Assembly: GCF_900109645.1 (NCBI RefSeq)
Contig: NZ_FOBG01000004.1
Location: 372,001-436,000 of the forward strand
Source: Duganella sp. CF402
Lineage (GTDB): Bacteria; Pseudomonadota; Gammaproteobacteria; Burkholderiales; Burkholderiaceae_D
Reading direction: 5' to 3'
Length of the DNA: 64,000 nt
Made by a program: the position numbers and the translations under genes. The notes under the pieces are model-generated. The model worked only from the letters and a program-made list of their open reading frames with translations, did no database searches and was not told where the DNA came from. Positions 39,101 through 47,436 of this stretch are shown in pieces (positions within the stretch are counted from its first letter, which is position 1; each line of letters begins with the position of its first letter).

Positions 39101-42100
39101 ACCAACTGGCCACGCTGGGCACGCGCCAGATCGCCGGCCTGACCACGCGCAACCTGCCCGGCCTGGCGCCGGAGGACGTGGCCGCCATCGGCAGCGACGG
39201 CATGCGCGCGCTGAGCACGGCCATGCTGGTGGCGCTGAGCACGGCGCAGCTGGCGGCGCTCGGCGCCGACCCGGCCGGCAGCCTGTTCGGCACGCTGAGC
39301 ACCACCCAGCTCAGCGTGCTGGGCACGCGCGCCATCGCCGCCCTCACCGTCGACCAGATCATTGCGCTGAGCACCGCGCAGGCGGCCTCGCTGAGCAGCA
39401 TGCAGCTGGGCGCCTTCAGCACGGCCGATATCGCGGCGCTGGAAACGGCCGACCTGGCCGCGCTGCGTGCCGCCACCCTGGCGACCTTGAGCACGCGCCA
39501 GGTGGCGGTGTTCAGCAGCGACCAGGTGGCCAGCCTGGTCAGCGCCCAGCTGGCGGCGCTGACCTCGGCGCAGTTCTCGGCGCTCAACTCGGACGCCGTG
39601 CAAGGCTTGCAGTTGAACGATATCCCGGTGCTCAACACCAGCGTGATTGCCGGCCTGTCGGAGCGCGTGCTGGCCGCGCTCAGCACCGACCAGGTGGCGG
39701 CGCTCAGCACGCGCCAGATTGCGGCGCTCAGCACCAAGCAGCTCAACGCGCTCAACAGCGACCAGATGTTCAACCTGCAGTCGGCGCAGATCGCCGCGCT
39801 CAGTTCGGCGCAACTGGCCGGCCTGTCGCTGCGCGAAATCGCCGCCCTCAACACCGACAACCTGGCGGCGCTGAAGCCGGCCGTGATTGCCGCGCTCAGT
39901 GCGGCGCAGTTGAGCGTGCTGGGCAACGATCCTTATGGCAGCGGCGACACCGCCATCTGGGCCCTGAGCACGGCGCAAATCGCCGCGCTGCGCACCAGTG
40001 CGCTGGCCGGCCTGCGCACCCAGCAGGCACAGGCGCTGAGCTCGGACCAGGTCGGCGCCTTCAACAGCGCCCAGTTGGCGGCGCTGGAAAATGCCGATCT
40101 GCGCGCGCTCGACCTGGAAGACATCGCCGCGCTCAAGGTCACCACCATCAAGGGCTTGACCGCGTCGCAGCTGGCCGCCTTGACGGCGGACCAGTTCGGC
40201 ATCCTGAGCACGGCCCAGTTTGCCGCGCTGGGCAGCAGCACGCTGGGCGGGCTGACCGCCGCGCAGGCGGTGGCCCTCAGCGCCGACCAGGCGGCCGCCA
40301 TGAACAGCAGCCAGCTGGGTGCGCTGTCGCTGGCGGCGCTGGCCCAGATCGAAGCGGACGACGTGGCGGTGCTGCAAACGCGCGCCATTGTCGGCCTCGG
40401 CTCGGCGCAGATGGCGGTGCTGAGCGCCGCCCAGCTGGCGGCCCTGACCACGGAGCAAGTGTCGGTGCTGTCCAGCCGCCAGGTCAACGCCCTGAGCGAC
40501 ACCAAGATTGCCGCCTTCAGCGGCGACAGCCTGGCCGCGCTCAACACCCAGGCCATCTCGGGACTGGGCACGGGCGCGCTGGCGCGCCTGAACGCGGATC
40601 AGCTGCAAAGCCTGACCACGCGCCAGATCATCAATCTGGCGTCGCAGCAGATCGCCGGCCTGCGCCCGGCGCAGGTGGCGGCGCTCAGCGAAGACCAGGT
40701 GGCAGTGCTGGGCACGCGCCAGGTGGCCGGCCTGTCGCAGCAGGCGCTGATCGCGCTCGATACCGATATCGCCGTGCTAAGCACGCAAGCGGTGGCGGCA
40801 CTGAGCGGCGCGCAGATCGCCGCGCTGGGCGTGACCGCCGGCGGCGCGGCTGCCAATTTCGACCTGCTGGGCAGCGCGCAAATCGCCGCCATCAACACCA
40901 GCGCGCTGCAATTCCTGAGCATCACGCAAATCAAGGCCTTCGGCAGCGACCAGATCGGCGCGCTGAGCCAGAAACAAGTCAGCGCGCTGTCGCCGACCTT
41001 CTTGCACACCCTGAGCGCGGCGCAGCTGGCCGGCCTCGGCACGGCGCAAGTGGCGGCCTTGAGCACCTCGCAGCTGGACGGCCTGAGCATCAGCCAATTC
41101 ACCGCCTTGAGTGCGGACCAGGTGCATGCGCTGACGGCAGTGCAGTTCGGCAGCTTGTCGGCGGCCGAGATCGGCGCCCTCAGCCTCGACGCGCTGGCGG
41201 CGGTCAGCGTGGCGGCCATTGCCGGCCTGACGGCCGAGCAGTTGAACGCGCTGGGCGGCAAGGGCCTGGGCATTGCGGCCCTGAGCACGGCGCAGATGGC
41301 GGCCCTGAGCACCAAGGCCTTTGCCGGCCTGACCACGGCCCAGGCCGTGGCGCTGACGGCCGAGCAGGCCGCAGCCCTGAGCGGCGCACAGCTGGCGGCG
41401 TTGCCGCTGACCGTGGTCGGCGCGATGGAAGCGGAAGACATCGGGGCGCTGAAACTGTCGGCCGTGGCGGCGCTCAAAACGCAGCAGCTGCTGGCGCTGA
41501 AAGGCAGCCAGATCGCCGCGCTCAGCGCGGACCAGGTGGCGGTGCTGGGCAGTGCCCAGCTGGCCAGCCTGTCGGCGGCGCAAGTGGCCTACCTGTCGCT
41601 GGACGACGTGGCGGTGATCAGCCCTGCCCTGCTGAATGCGGCGGCCAAGGATGGCAACCTGCTGGCGGCCATGAGCAACGCCCAATTGCAGGCGCTAAGC
41701 GAGGCCCAGTGTGCGGCGCTGAACTCGGCGGCGATCGCGCGCCTGCGTCCGGCCCAGCTGGCGGTGCTGGACGCGGTCGATATCGCCGTGCTCGGCACCA
41801 GTGTGATCCGTGCGCTGACCGACGAGCAATTGCTGGCGCTGACGGTGCAGCAAGTGTCGGCGCTGACCTTGCCGCAAATGGCGGCGCTCAAGCCGAGCGA
41901 CAGCGCCAGCCAGTTCACGGCGGCGCAGATGGCGGCCTTCTCCGGCGCCCAGCTGGCGGCCATGAGCACGGCCATGATTGCCGACCTCAGCCCGGCCAAT
42001 TTAAAAGCGATCGAGGCGGCCGACATCGCCAGCCTTGGCACGCAGCAGATCCGCGCGCTGACGCCGTTCCAGATGTCGTCGCTGAGCAATGCCCAGCTGG

Positions 42101-42873
42101 CGCAGCTGACCACCACCCAAACCCACGTGATGAGTTCGACGCAATACTATGCGCTGACGCCATCGCAGCAGGCGGTTTTCAGCGACGACCAGAAATTGGC
42201 CATGACCTTCAAGACGCCGCTGGTGCTCGATCTCGACGGCAACGGCGTGCGCACGCTGGGGCTGGAGGCGGGCGTGCAGTTCGACCTGGCAGCCAGCGGT
42301 GACAAGCGCACCACCGGCTGGGTCGGCTCCGGCGACGGCTTGCTGGCGCTGGACCGCAACGGCGATGGCGCGATCAACGACGGCAGCGAGCTGTTCGGTT
42401 CGGCGACACGCCTGGCCAACGGCAGCACAGCCTCCAACGGCTACGAAGCGCTGGCCGCGCTGGATGAAAATGGCGATGGCAAGATCGATGCGAAGGATTC
42501 GCTGTACAGCGCCTTGCGGGTGTGGATCGATGCCGATGCGGACGGCGTCAGCCAGCCGGGCGAGTTGAAGCGCTTGTCCGGACTGCGCATCGCCAGCCTG
42601 AACCTGGACGTGCAGCACAGCGATGCGGTCGACAATGGCAACCTGATCGGCCTGACCTCGACCTACACCACCGACGACGGCCAATCGCACGCGGCGGCGG
42701 ACGTCTGGTTTGCGCAAGGACCGGGCAGCAGCGCCGCCCAGCTGGCGTCAGCGCTGCAGCAATACACCGCCGCCGCGCCGCTCAGCGGCGCCACCCACAC
42801 CGAGCACGACAGCCTGCGCAAGCAAGCCCTGCTGGCTAGCACGTCGCAAGGCATACTGGCGGCGCCGCGCTAA
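36133..42873 (+). CDS. Giant tandem-octapeptide repeat protein with C-terminal calcium-binding domain
   Basis: 2246 residues. From the first residues to about 2025 it is an almost unbroken run of octads of the form [ILVF]-A-A-L-S-[ST]-x-[QD], e.g. IAALSTRQ or LAALSSAQ, roughly 250 copies. The serine/threonine and the Q/D three positions later look like helix N-cap pairs. Breaks in register, often LGxD..G loops, recur near residues 389, 608, 828, 1043 and 1263. After residue 2028 comes TPLVLDLDGNGVRTL and calcium-loop motifs at D2033, D2074 (DRNGDGAINDGSE), D2111 (DENGDGKIDAKD) and D2133 (DADADGVSQPGE), the module seen at the end of type I secreted RTX-like proteins. There is no signal peptide and no classical GGxGxD nonapeptide. 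Similar proteins in related genera are, as I recall, sometimes named 'heme utilization protein'; nothing here supports heme. Surface or secreted adhesin or scaffold is the best guess. Confidence 0.9.
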   Translation: MSGPIGLSTQDIANLSVATIAAWSTDDILDLLPEQVAALRTDQVAAFSSKQLAALVPTNFTAMTTQDVAALKPAVLNAAGAAVPALMGALSSDQIVALTTAQVAALGTAAFTNLTSLTPGIIVAFETADLAALSTANIAALDASDFGVMLTQQLAALASRQIAALSSDDIQAISVDGFAALSTQSIAALSSKQIAALTADQAVALTTRQAATLSSAQLAALASDNFTQLEAEDIGAMKTATIAGLSTRQIGLLSAGQLAGFTTAQFAALSTRQVAALNSDALTGLPTADLAALSSSAVAQLATAVLAQLNTDQIRAFTTQQISALSSVQFVALNSDQIANLRTAQLNVLGSRQIAGLATEDVLALDGGDLPFLNTAAIAALSSKQFSVLGGDDYSAIASLTTAQVAALRSATLAALNAGQAALLTSRQAAALSSEQITALSTAAVQALQAADFGAFKTQVIAALSTRQMAVLSSAQLAAFSPAQVGVLSSRQLAALSSDTLAGLSSADLAALTTSAVPLLNPQLLWALSTAQLAGIGSRHLAVMSSAQINAFTTTQIAALSTRQLIGLGALQAAALGSDDISVLGSSAMRALGTAAIGVLNSSQLAALGADAGGSLFGVLSTAQIAALTTRALSGITTDQIVALSTAQAAALNSSQMAVMSTKLIPVLETADLAALSTSVIASLGALPMALLNADQVTALSTLQASVLSSKQFAALNYPALMGLQSQDLGALSTATVAAIATDTLMVLATEQLAGLSTRQMSVLSSRQLNALTIDQIASLGSAQIGALGAQQLASLSLDAVAAITSAGIAALSTSAIAALSSAQLTALDMDIQALSTRQIAALRTNTLAGLSSDEVIALSTSQVAALSSDQARALRVEALAAMEAVDFAALRTAAIAALSTQQIAALNSDQLAAMTPAQFNVLNSRQLAALPSEAVAGFGSDSLAALGPAFLASLSPDMIAALNSNQLNSLSSQQFAVFSSQQLDALAPDQLATLGTRQIAGLTTRNLPGLAPEDVAAIGSDGMRALSTAMLVALSTAQLAALGADPAGSLFGTLSTTQLSVLGTRAIAALTVDQIIALSTAQAASLSSMQLGAFSTADIAALETADLAALRAATLATLSTRQVAVFSSDQVASLVSAQLAALTSAQFSALNSDAVQGLQLNDIPVLNTSVIAGLSERVLAALSTDQVAALSTRQIAALSTKQLNALNSDQMFNLQSAQIAALSSAQLAGLSLREIAALNTDNLAALKPAVIAALSAAQLSVLGNDPYGSGDTAIWALSTAQIAALRTSALAGLRTQQAQALSSDQVGAFNSAQLAALENADLRALDLEDIAALKVTTIKGLTASQLAALTADQFGILSTAQFAALGSSTLGGLTAAQAVALSADQAAAMNSSQLGALSLAALAQIEADDVAVLQTRAIVGLGSAQMAVLSAAQLAALTTEQVSVLSSRQVNALSDTKIAAFSGDSLAALNTQAISGLGTGALARLNADQLQSLTTRQIINLASQQIAGLRPAQVAALSEDQVAVLGTRQVAGLSQQALIALDTDIAVLSTQAVAALSGAQIAALGVTAGGAAANFDLLGSAQIAAINTSALQFLSITQIKAFGSDQIGALSQKQVSALSPTFLHTLSAAQLAGLGTAQVAALSTSQLDGLSISQFTALSADQVHALTAVQFGSLSAAEIGALSLDALAAVSVAAIAGLTAEQLNALGGKGLGIAALSTAQMAALSTKAFAGLTTAQAVALTAEQAAALSGAQLAALPLTVVGAMEAEDIGALKLSAVAALKTQQLLALKGSQIAALSADQVAVLGSAQLASLSAAQVAYLSLDDVAVISPALLNAAAKDGNLLAAMSNAQLQALSEAQCAALNSAAIARLRPAQLAVLDAVDIAVLGTSVIRALTDEQLLALTVQQVSALTLPQMAALKPSDSASQFTAAQMAAFSGAQLAAMSTAMIADLSPANLKAIEAADIASLGTQQIRALTPFQMSSLSNAQLAQLTTTQTHVMSSTQYYALTPSQQAVFSDDQKLAMTFKTPLVLDLDGNGVRTLGLEAGVQFDLAASGDKRTTGWVGSGDGLLALDRNGDGAINDGSELFGSATRLANGSTASNGYEALAALDENGDGKIDAKDSLYSALRVWIDADADGVSQPGELKRLSGLRIASLNLDVQHSDAVDNGNLIGLTSTYTTDDGQSHAAADVWFAQGPGSSAAQLASALQQYTAAAPLSGATHTEHDSLRKQALLASTSQGILAAPR
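37297..40090 (+). repeat. Five ~650-bp super-repeats inside the giant gene
   Basis: The LGxD-type loop starts at 37297, 37954, 38614, 39259 and 39919 (protein spacing 219, 220, 215, 220). The E/Q-x-x-D-[ILF]-x-A motif follows each by 56-61 residues (37477, 38137, 38782, 39442, 40087). The motif also occurs at 36508, 36820, 40351, 41428 and 42013 with other spacing. This shows duplication of whole blocks of about 27 octads. Confidence 0.75.
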
Positions 42874-42878
42874 GTTTG

Positions 42879-43364
42879 TTACAGCGGCTGGAACACGCCG
42901 GCGGCTTTGTTTTTCTGGACGTTGTCCCAGGCGAAGATCTTGCCGTTCATGGCGACATACACGCCCGGCGGCAGGGTCTGCGCCACGCCGGCCGCGAAGC
43001 CGAGGTTGAACAGGGCGTCGGAGTTGGCGATTTCGTAGGGGATCATGGCGCCGGTCAGCACGATGGTCTTGCCCAGGTTGGCCGGGCCCAGCACTTGTGC
43101 GGTCTGCGGCATGGTGTCGGTGCCGTGGATGATGACGATGGCTTTCTCGCCGGCCGCGCGGCACGAGGCCAGGATGCGCTCGCGGTCGGCATCCACCATG
43201 TCCAGCGAATCCATCAGCGGCAGCTGTTCCAGCGCCACATCGATGGTCAGGCGGCAGCGCTTGAGCAGGTCCGGCACGTGGCTGTCGGCAAAGCCGAGGG
43301 TGCCGTTCAGTTCGTTGTAGTGTTTGTCGAAGGTGCCGCCGGTGGCGAGGATGCGCAAAGTCAT
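42879..43364 (-). CDS. Short asparaginase-domain protein
   Basis: 161 residues, only the N-terminal half of a type I/II asparaginase (usual length ~330). The first active-site threonine is in ATGGTFDK and the second in HGTDTM; AMIPYEIANSDALFNLGFA follows. Since both threonines are kept and the gene ends cleanly, it is probably a stand-alone short family rather than a fragment. The loss of the C-terminal domain that completes the active site makes asparaginase activity uncertain. It ends 5 bases from the giant gene's stop. Confidence 0.85.
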   Translation of the reverse strand: MTLRILATGGTFDKHYNELNGTLGFADSHVPDLLKRCRLTIDVALEQLPLMDSLDMVDADRERILASCRAAGEKAIVIIHGTDTMPQTAQVLGPANLGKTIVLTGAMIPYEIANSDALFNLGFAAGVAQTLPPGVYVAMNGKIFAWDNVQKNKAAGVFQPL

Positions 43365-43471
43365 GATGAAAGTTCAGGATGAAAGTAGTGATGCGCATCA
43401 TAACCTAAACACCGGGACTGGAAACTTGGGCGTACTATGTCTACACTGGTTTCTTTGTTCGTTTGCTGACT

Positions 43472-44230
43472 ATGAAAGCGCTCGCTCCCGGCACTGTTAT
43501 TTTCCACCGCCACCGTGGCTACGGCGTCATCACGACGGTCAATTTGCTGACCGGCTGGATCTCCGCCCGCTTCGGCAGCGAGGCGCGCACGCTCGATTTG
43601 AATCTGTCCACCGACGAGGTGCAGTTTGCCGATGGCGAAGCCATCCTGTTCCGCCGCGCCCCGCCCGACCGCATGCCGCACGCGCGCCTGATGGCCGTGG
43701 TGCGCGAGCTGCACAAGGCCGGTTATCAAAAACTCTACCTGTACTCGTGGCCCAAGCCGTCCGGGCTGCACTGGCGCTGGCATTTGTTCACCGGCCCGCG
43801 CGACTGGATGCAGCGTTCGTGGCGCGAGGGCTGGTACGGCTCGGGCGCCGACTACAACAGCAATCCGGTGATGGGCTGGGGCGATTCGCCCGGCGCCACC
43901 ACCGAGGAGTTGATCCACGCGCTGGCCAGGTTCGATCCGCAGGGGCTGGCGCAGGCGCTGGGCCGCGACGAAGACCACACGGCGTGGTTTGCCAGCGTGT
44001 GCGATGCCTTGCTGCCCGGTTATATGTACAGCCTGGACATGCAACGTCCCGACGGCGGCCCGCTGACCGACATGCCACCGGTGCCGGTGATTCCGGTACG
44101 CGCCTCGCTGCCGCCCTACAGCGGGCCGGAAATCACCTGGCCGCCGGGCTGGGCCGGCTTGTGGAGCAAGGTGCATGCGATGCCCACGCCGCGCATCAAC
44201 CTTACCGGCGTGCCAGAGCAGACGGATTAG
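43472..44230 (+). CDS. Unknown protein with N-terminal SH3-like (KOW/CarD-type) segment
   Basis: 252 residues, not recognised as a named family. The first ~55 residues (LAPGTVIFHRHRGYGVITTV, then ISARFGSEARTLDL) resemble the small beta-barrel that precedes helicase or RNA-polymerase-binding modules. The rest is rich in tryptophan and proline: WPKPSGLHWRWHLFTGPRDWMQRSWREGWYGSGAD. No membrane segment or catalytic motif is evident. It overlaps the convergent dehydrogenase gene by 29 bases. Confidence 0.7.
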   Translation: MKALAPGTVIFHRHRGYGVITTVNLLTGWISARFGSEARTLDLNLSTDEVQFADGEAILFRRAPPDRMPHARLMAVVRELHKAGYQKLYLYSWPKPSGLHWRWHLFTGPRDWMQRSWREGWYGSGADYNSNPVMGWGDSPGATTEELIHALARFDPQGLAQALGRDEDHTAWFASVCDALLPGYMYSLDMQRPDGGPLTDMPPVPVIPVRASLPPYSGPEITWPPGWAGLWSKVHAMPTPRINLTGVPEQTD

Positions 44231-45194
44231 CGATATTGGCTGGCGCGCCGTTGGCAAAATCCACCACGTTCTGGAACGCATGCTGGAAATACAACTCATA
44301 GCTGTCCTGCTCGACGTAGCCCAGGTGTGGCGTCGCCAGCACGGTCGGTATCTTTAAAATCGGCGAATCTGCCGGCAACGGCTCGGAAGTGTAGACATCC
44401 AGCGCCGCATAGCCCGGCCGGCCCTTGGCCAGCGCAGCTTCTAATGCATCCGCCTGCACCAGTTCCGCGCGGCTGGTATTCACAAACAGCGCGCTCGGCT
44501 GCATGCGCGCCAGGTCGTCGGCGGTGACGATGCCGCGTGTGGCGTCGTTCAGGCGTAAATGCAGGCTCAGCACATCGGCCTGCTCAAAGAAGGCCTCGCG
44601 CGAGGCCGCTGCTGTGCAGCCATCCGCCACCGCCCTGGCGCGGCTGGCTTCGCTGCCCCAGACCATCACTTGCATGCCGAACGCATGCCCAAAGCCGGCC
44701 ACGGTCTGGCCGATCTTGCCATAGCCCCAAATCCCCAGCGTACGGCCCTTGAGCACAAAGCCCAACCCGTTCAACTGCGGGTTGATGGATGCCGTCTGCC
44801 ACAGCCCATCCTTCAAATTGTTCGCATATGGCACGATCTTGCGCGCCGCAGCCATGATCAGCGCCCAAGTCAGCTCGGCCGGCGCGGTTGGCGAACCCAC
44901 GCCTTCGGCAATCGCTATCCCGAGTTCCGTTGCTGCCGCGACATCGACATGACCAGCCAGCTTGCCGGTCTGGGAAATTAATTTCAAATTAGGCAATTTC
45001 GAAAGCAATGCACGGTTGAAATGCGTGCGTTCGCGGATCAACACCAGCGCATCGAACGGCGCCAGCCGGATGGCCAGCTGGCCCAGCCCCCGAGTAGTGC
45101 TGTTGAACACTTTTACTTCGTGGTCTGCCAACAACTCAAAGCACTTCAAACTTTGAGTTGCATTCTGGTAATCATCAAGAATTGCGATTTTCAT
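44202..45194 (-). CDS. D-2-hydroxyacid dehydrogenase family protein
   Basis: 330 residues. The NAD-binding motif is LGIWGYGKIGQTVAGFGHAFG, the substrate arginine is in FVNTSRAELV, the glutamate is in DVYTSEPLP and the catalytic histidine is in ATPHLGYV. The set fits 2-hydroxyacid dehydrogenases that reduce 2-oxoacids with NAD(P)H. The substrate cannot be assigned. Its 3' end overlaps the convergent unknown gene. Confidence 0.9.
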   Translation of the reverse strand: MKIAILDDYQNATQSLKCFELLADHEVKVFNSTTRGLGQLAIRLAPFDALVLIRERTHFNRALLSKLPNLKLISQTGKLAGHVDVAAATELGIAIAEGVGSPTAPAELTWALIMAAARKIVPYANNLKDGLWQTASINPQLNGLGFVLKGRTLGIWGYGKIGQTVAGFGHAFGMQVMVWGSEASRARAVADGCTAAASREAFFEQADVLSLHLRLNDATRGIVTADDLARMQPSALFVNTSRAELVQADALEAALAKGRPGYAALDVYTSEPLPADSPILKIPTVLATPHLGYVEQDSYELYFQHAFQNVVDFANGAPANIANPSALARR

Positions 45195-45314
45195 GAAAGA
45201 TAAACGATGTTTTGGTTAATTTCGTAGGGAAATAACGGGTTACGAAGCAAGTCGAATAGCTTACTACTTTACTCAACCAATTCTCCTACATTTTTGTATG
45301 GAACGCCTGTTGAG

Positions 45315-45384
45315 GGGTGTACAATCGGCCAAAACCTACGGGCCCGACGACCAGATCCGGGCCGCGCACGACCGCCGTACACCC
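45315..45384 (+). promoter_or_regulatory. Structured leader of pckG with -10-like TACAAT
   Basis: GGGTGTAC (45315-45322) and GTACACCC (45377-45384) are 8-bp inverted repeats 54 bases apart; the left arm overlaps a TACAAT hexamer (45320-45325). Inside, GGCCCG and CGGGCC form a second stem. If the hexamer is the -10, the mRNA leader is about 150 bases long. Confidence 0.35.
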
Positions 45385-45476
45385 GCCGACCCATTTCGAA
45401 TGGAGTTCTGAGCGCTAGCCATAAGCTGACGACGATCCTGCCGCCACAGAATTTTAATTAGCATTGGAGAAGTACC

Positions 45477-47351
45477 ATGAACCAACCTGTGATGGGTGGC
45501 GTCGCACCTTTGAACGCCCCAGCTTACATCAAACAGCAAAAGCTCATCAATTGGGTCGCGGAGATCGCCGCCCTGACCAAACCGGACCGCATTTACTGGT
45601 GCGACGGCTCGCAGGAAGAGTATGACCGCCTGTGTGCTGAAATGGTTGCCGCCGGCACCATGAAAAAGCTGAACCAGGAAAAACGCCCGAACTCCTACCT
45701 GGCCTGCTCGGATCCAACCGACGTGGCGCGCGTGGAAGACCGCACCTTCATCTGCTCGGCCACCAAGGAACAAGCCGGCCCGACCAACAACTGGATGGAC
45801 CCGGCCGAAATGCGCGCCACCCTGCATCCACTGTTCGACGGCTGCATGGTCGGCCGCACCATGTATGTGGTGCCGTTCTCGATGGGCCCGCTGGGTTCGC
45901 CGATCGCCCACATCGGTGTGGAACTGTCGGACTCGCCATATGTGGCGGTCAATATGCGCACCATGACCCGCATGGGCAAAGCCGTCTACGACGTGCTGGG
46001 CACCGACGGCGAATTCGTGCCATGCGTACACACTGTGGGCGCGCCGCTGAAAGCCGGCCAGAAAGACGTGGCATGGCCATGCAATTCCACCAAGTACATC
46101 GTGCACTACCCTGAGACCCGCGAAATCTGGTCCTTCGGTTCCGGCTACGGCGGCAACGCGCTGCTGGGCAAGAAGTGCTTCGCGCTGCGTATCGCCTCGA
46201 ACATGGGCTTCCAGGACGCCCAGAGCGGCGAAGGTGTTGGCGCAGGTTGGCTGGCTGAACACATGCTGATCCTGGGCGTGGAATCGCCGGAAGGCAAAAA
46301 ACACTACGTCGCAGCGGCCTTCCCATCGGCCTGCGGCAAGACCAACTTCGCCATGCTGATTCCGCCAACGTCGTTCAAAGGCTGGAAAATCACCACTATC
46401 GGCGACGATATTGCATGGATCAAGCCGGGCGCCGATGGCCGCCTGTACGCCATCAACCCGGAAGCCGGCTACTTCGGCGTGGCGCCTGGCACCAACGAAA
46501 AAACCAACTACAACTGCATGGCCTCGCTGCGCGAGAACACCATCTTCACCAACGTGGCGCTGACCGATGACGGCGACGTGTGGTGGGAAGGCCTGAGCAA
46601 GCCGGCCCCGCAGCACCTGATCGACTGGCAAGGTAACGACTGGACGCCGGACTCGACCACCAAGGCCGCGCACCCGAACGCCCGCTTCACCGTGCCTGCG
46701 ACCCAGAATCCAGTGATCGACCCGGCCTGGGACGATCCAGCCGGCGTGCCGATCTCGGCCTTCATCTTCGGCGGCCGCCGTTCGACCACCGTGCCGCTGG
46801 TGACCGAAGCCCGCAACTGGGTGGAAGGCGTCTACATGGCCGCGACGATGGGTTCGGAAACCACCGCCGCCGCTGCCGGCCAGATGGGCATCGTGCGCCG
46901 CGACCCGTTCGCCATGCTGCCATTCATCGGCTACAACATGGCCGACTACTTCCAGCACTGGCTGAACCTGGGTGAAAAAGTGGGCAAGATCAACGGCGCC
47001 ACCCTGCCGAAGATCTACTGCGTCAACTGGTTCCGTACCGACGAGCAAGGCCACTTCGTCTGGCCTGGCTTCGGCGACAATATGCGCGTCCTGAAATGGA
47101 TGCTGGAACGCATCGAAGGCACGGCTGGCGGTATCGAAAACATCTTCGGCACCACCCCGCGCTTCGGCGACCTGAACTGGGACGGCATTCCATTCTCGCC
47201 GGAAGAATTCGAAACCATCACCTCGATCGACAAGGATGCATGGCGCGAAGAACTGAAGCTGCACGAAGAACTGTTCACCAAGCTGGCCTACCACCTGCCT
47301 GAAGAACTGAAGGCAGTGAAAGCCGACCTCGAGAAGCGCCTGGCAAAATAA
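45477..47351 (+). CDS. pckG: Phosphoenolpyruvate carboxykinase (GTP)
   Basis: GTP-type PEPCK, 624 residues, full length. The kinase P-loop-like motif SACGKTNFAML carries the reactive C286, the substrate region YGGNALLGKKC precedes it, and FIFGGRRSTTVPLV and NWFRTDEQGHFVWPGFGDN are present. It turns oxaloacetate into phosphoenolpyruvate for gluconeogenesis. GGAGAAG leads into ATG 45477. The 282-base upstream region has a structured leader and TTCGTA/TACGAA inverted arms (45221-45246). A strong terminator follows. Confidence 0.97.
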   Translation: MNQPVMGGVAPLNAPAYIKQQKLINWVAEIAALTKPDRIYWCDGSQEEYDRLCAEMVAAGTMKKLNQEKRPNSYLACSDPTDVARVEDRTFICSATKEQAGPTNNWMDPAEMRATLHPLFDGCMVGRTMYVVPFSMGPLGSPIAHIGVELSDSPYVAVNMRTMTRMGKAVYDVLGTDGEFVPCVHTVGAPLKAGQKDVAWPCNSTKYIVHYPETREIWSFGSGYGGNALLGKKCFALRIASNMGFQDAQSGEGVGAGWLAEHMLILGVESPEGKKHYVAAAFPSACGKTNFAMLIPPTSFKGWKITTIGDDIAWIKPGADGRLYAINPEAGYFGVAPGTNEKTNYNCMASLRENTIFTNVALTDDGDVWWEGLSKPAPQHLIDWQGNDWTPDSTTKAAHPNARFTVPATQNPVIDPAWDDPAGVPISAFIFGGRRSTTVPLVTEARNWVEGVYMAATMGSETTAAAAGQMGIVRRDPFAMLPFIGYNMADYFQHWLNLGEKVGKINGATLPKIYCVNWFRTDEQGHFVWPGFGDNMRVLKWMLERIEGTAGGIENIFGTTPRFGDLNWDGIPFSPEEFETITSIDKDAWREELKLHEELFTKLAYHLPEELKAVKADLEKRLAK

Positions 47352-47370
47352 GCCGGCCGGAGGAGACAGA

Positions 47371-47399
47371 AACCGGGGCTGTGTGCCCCGGTTTTTTTT
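47371..47399 (+). terminator. Intrinsic terminator of pckG
   Basis: 9-bp stem (47371-47379 with 47385-47393), TGTGT loop and an eight-T run overlapping the stem end. Confidence 0.93.
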
Positions 47400-47407
47400 G
47401 CTTGTGA

Positions 47408-47427
47408 TTTCGCACAGGTGTGCTAAA
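47408..47427 (+). promoter_or_regulatory. TetR operator, upstream copy
   Basis: TTTCGCACA-GG-TGTGCTAAA, arms matching at 8 of 9 positions. It ends 9 bases before the tetR ATG and is a near copy of the palindrome at 48054, so autorepression is likely. Confidence 0.65.
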
Positions 47428-47436
47428 GTTCAGCGC

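Noticed and set aside
37201..40608. Long minus-strand frames inside the giant repeat gene
   Set aside because: They mirror the octad code of the real gene and carry no independent start, ribosome site or domain.
36133..42213. CRISPR array or simple DNA satellite
   Set aside because: The repeats are degenerate 24-base codon units that keep one reading frame over 6 kb and vary synonymously, so selection acts on protein, and no spacers or cas genes exist.
45336..47294. Minus-strand 652-codon frame opposite pckG
   Set aside because: pckG has all family motifs, its own ribosome site and a terminator; the opposite frame has neither.
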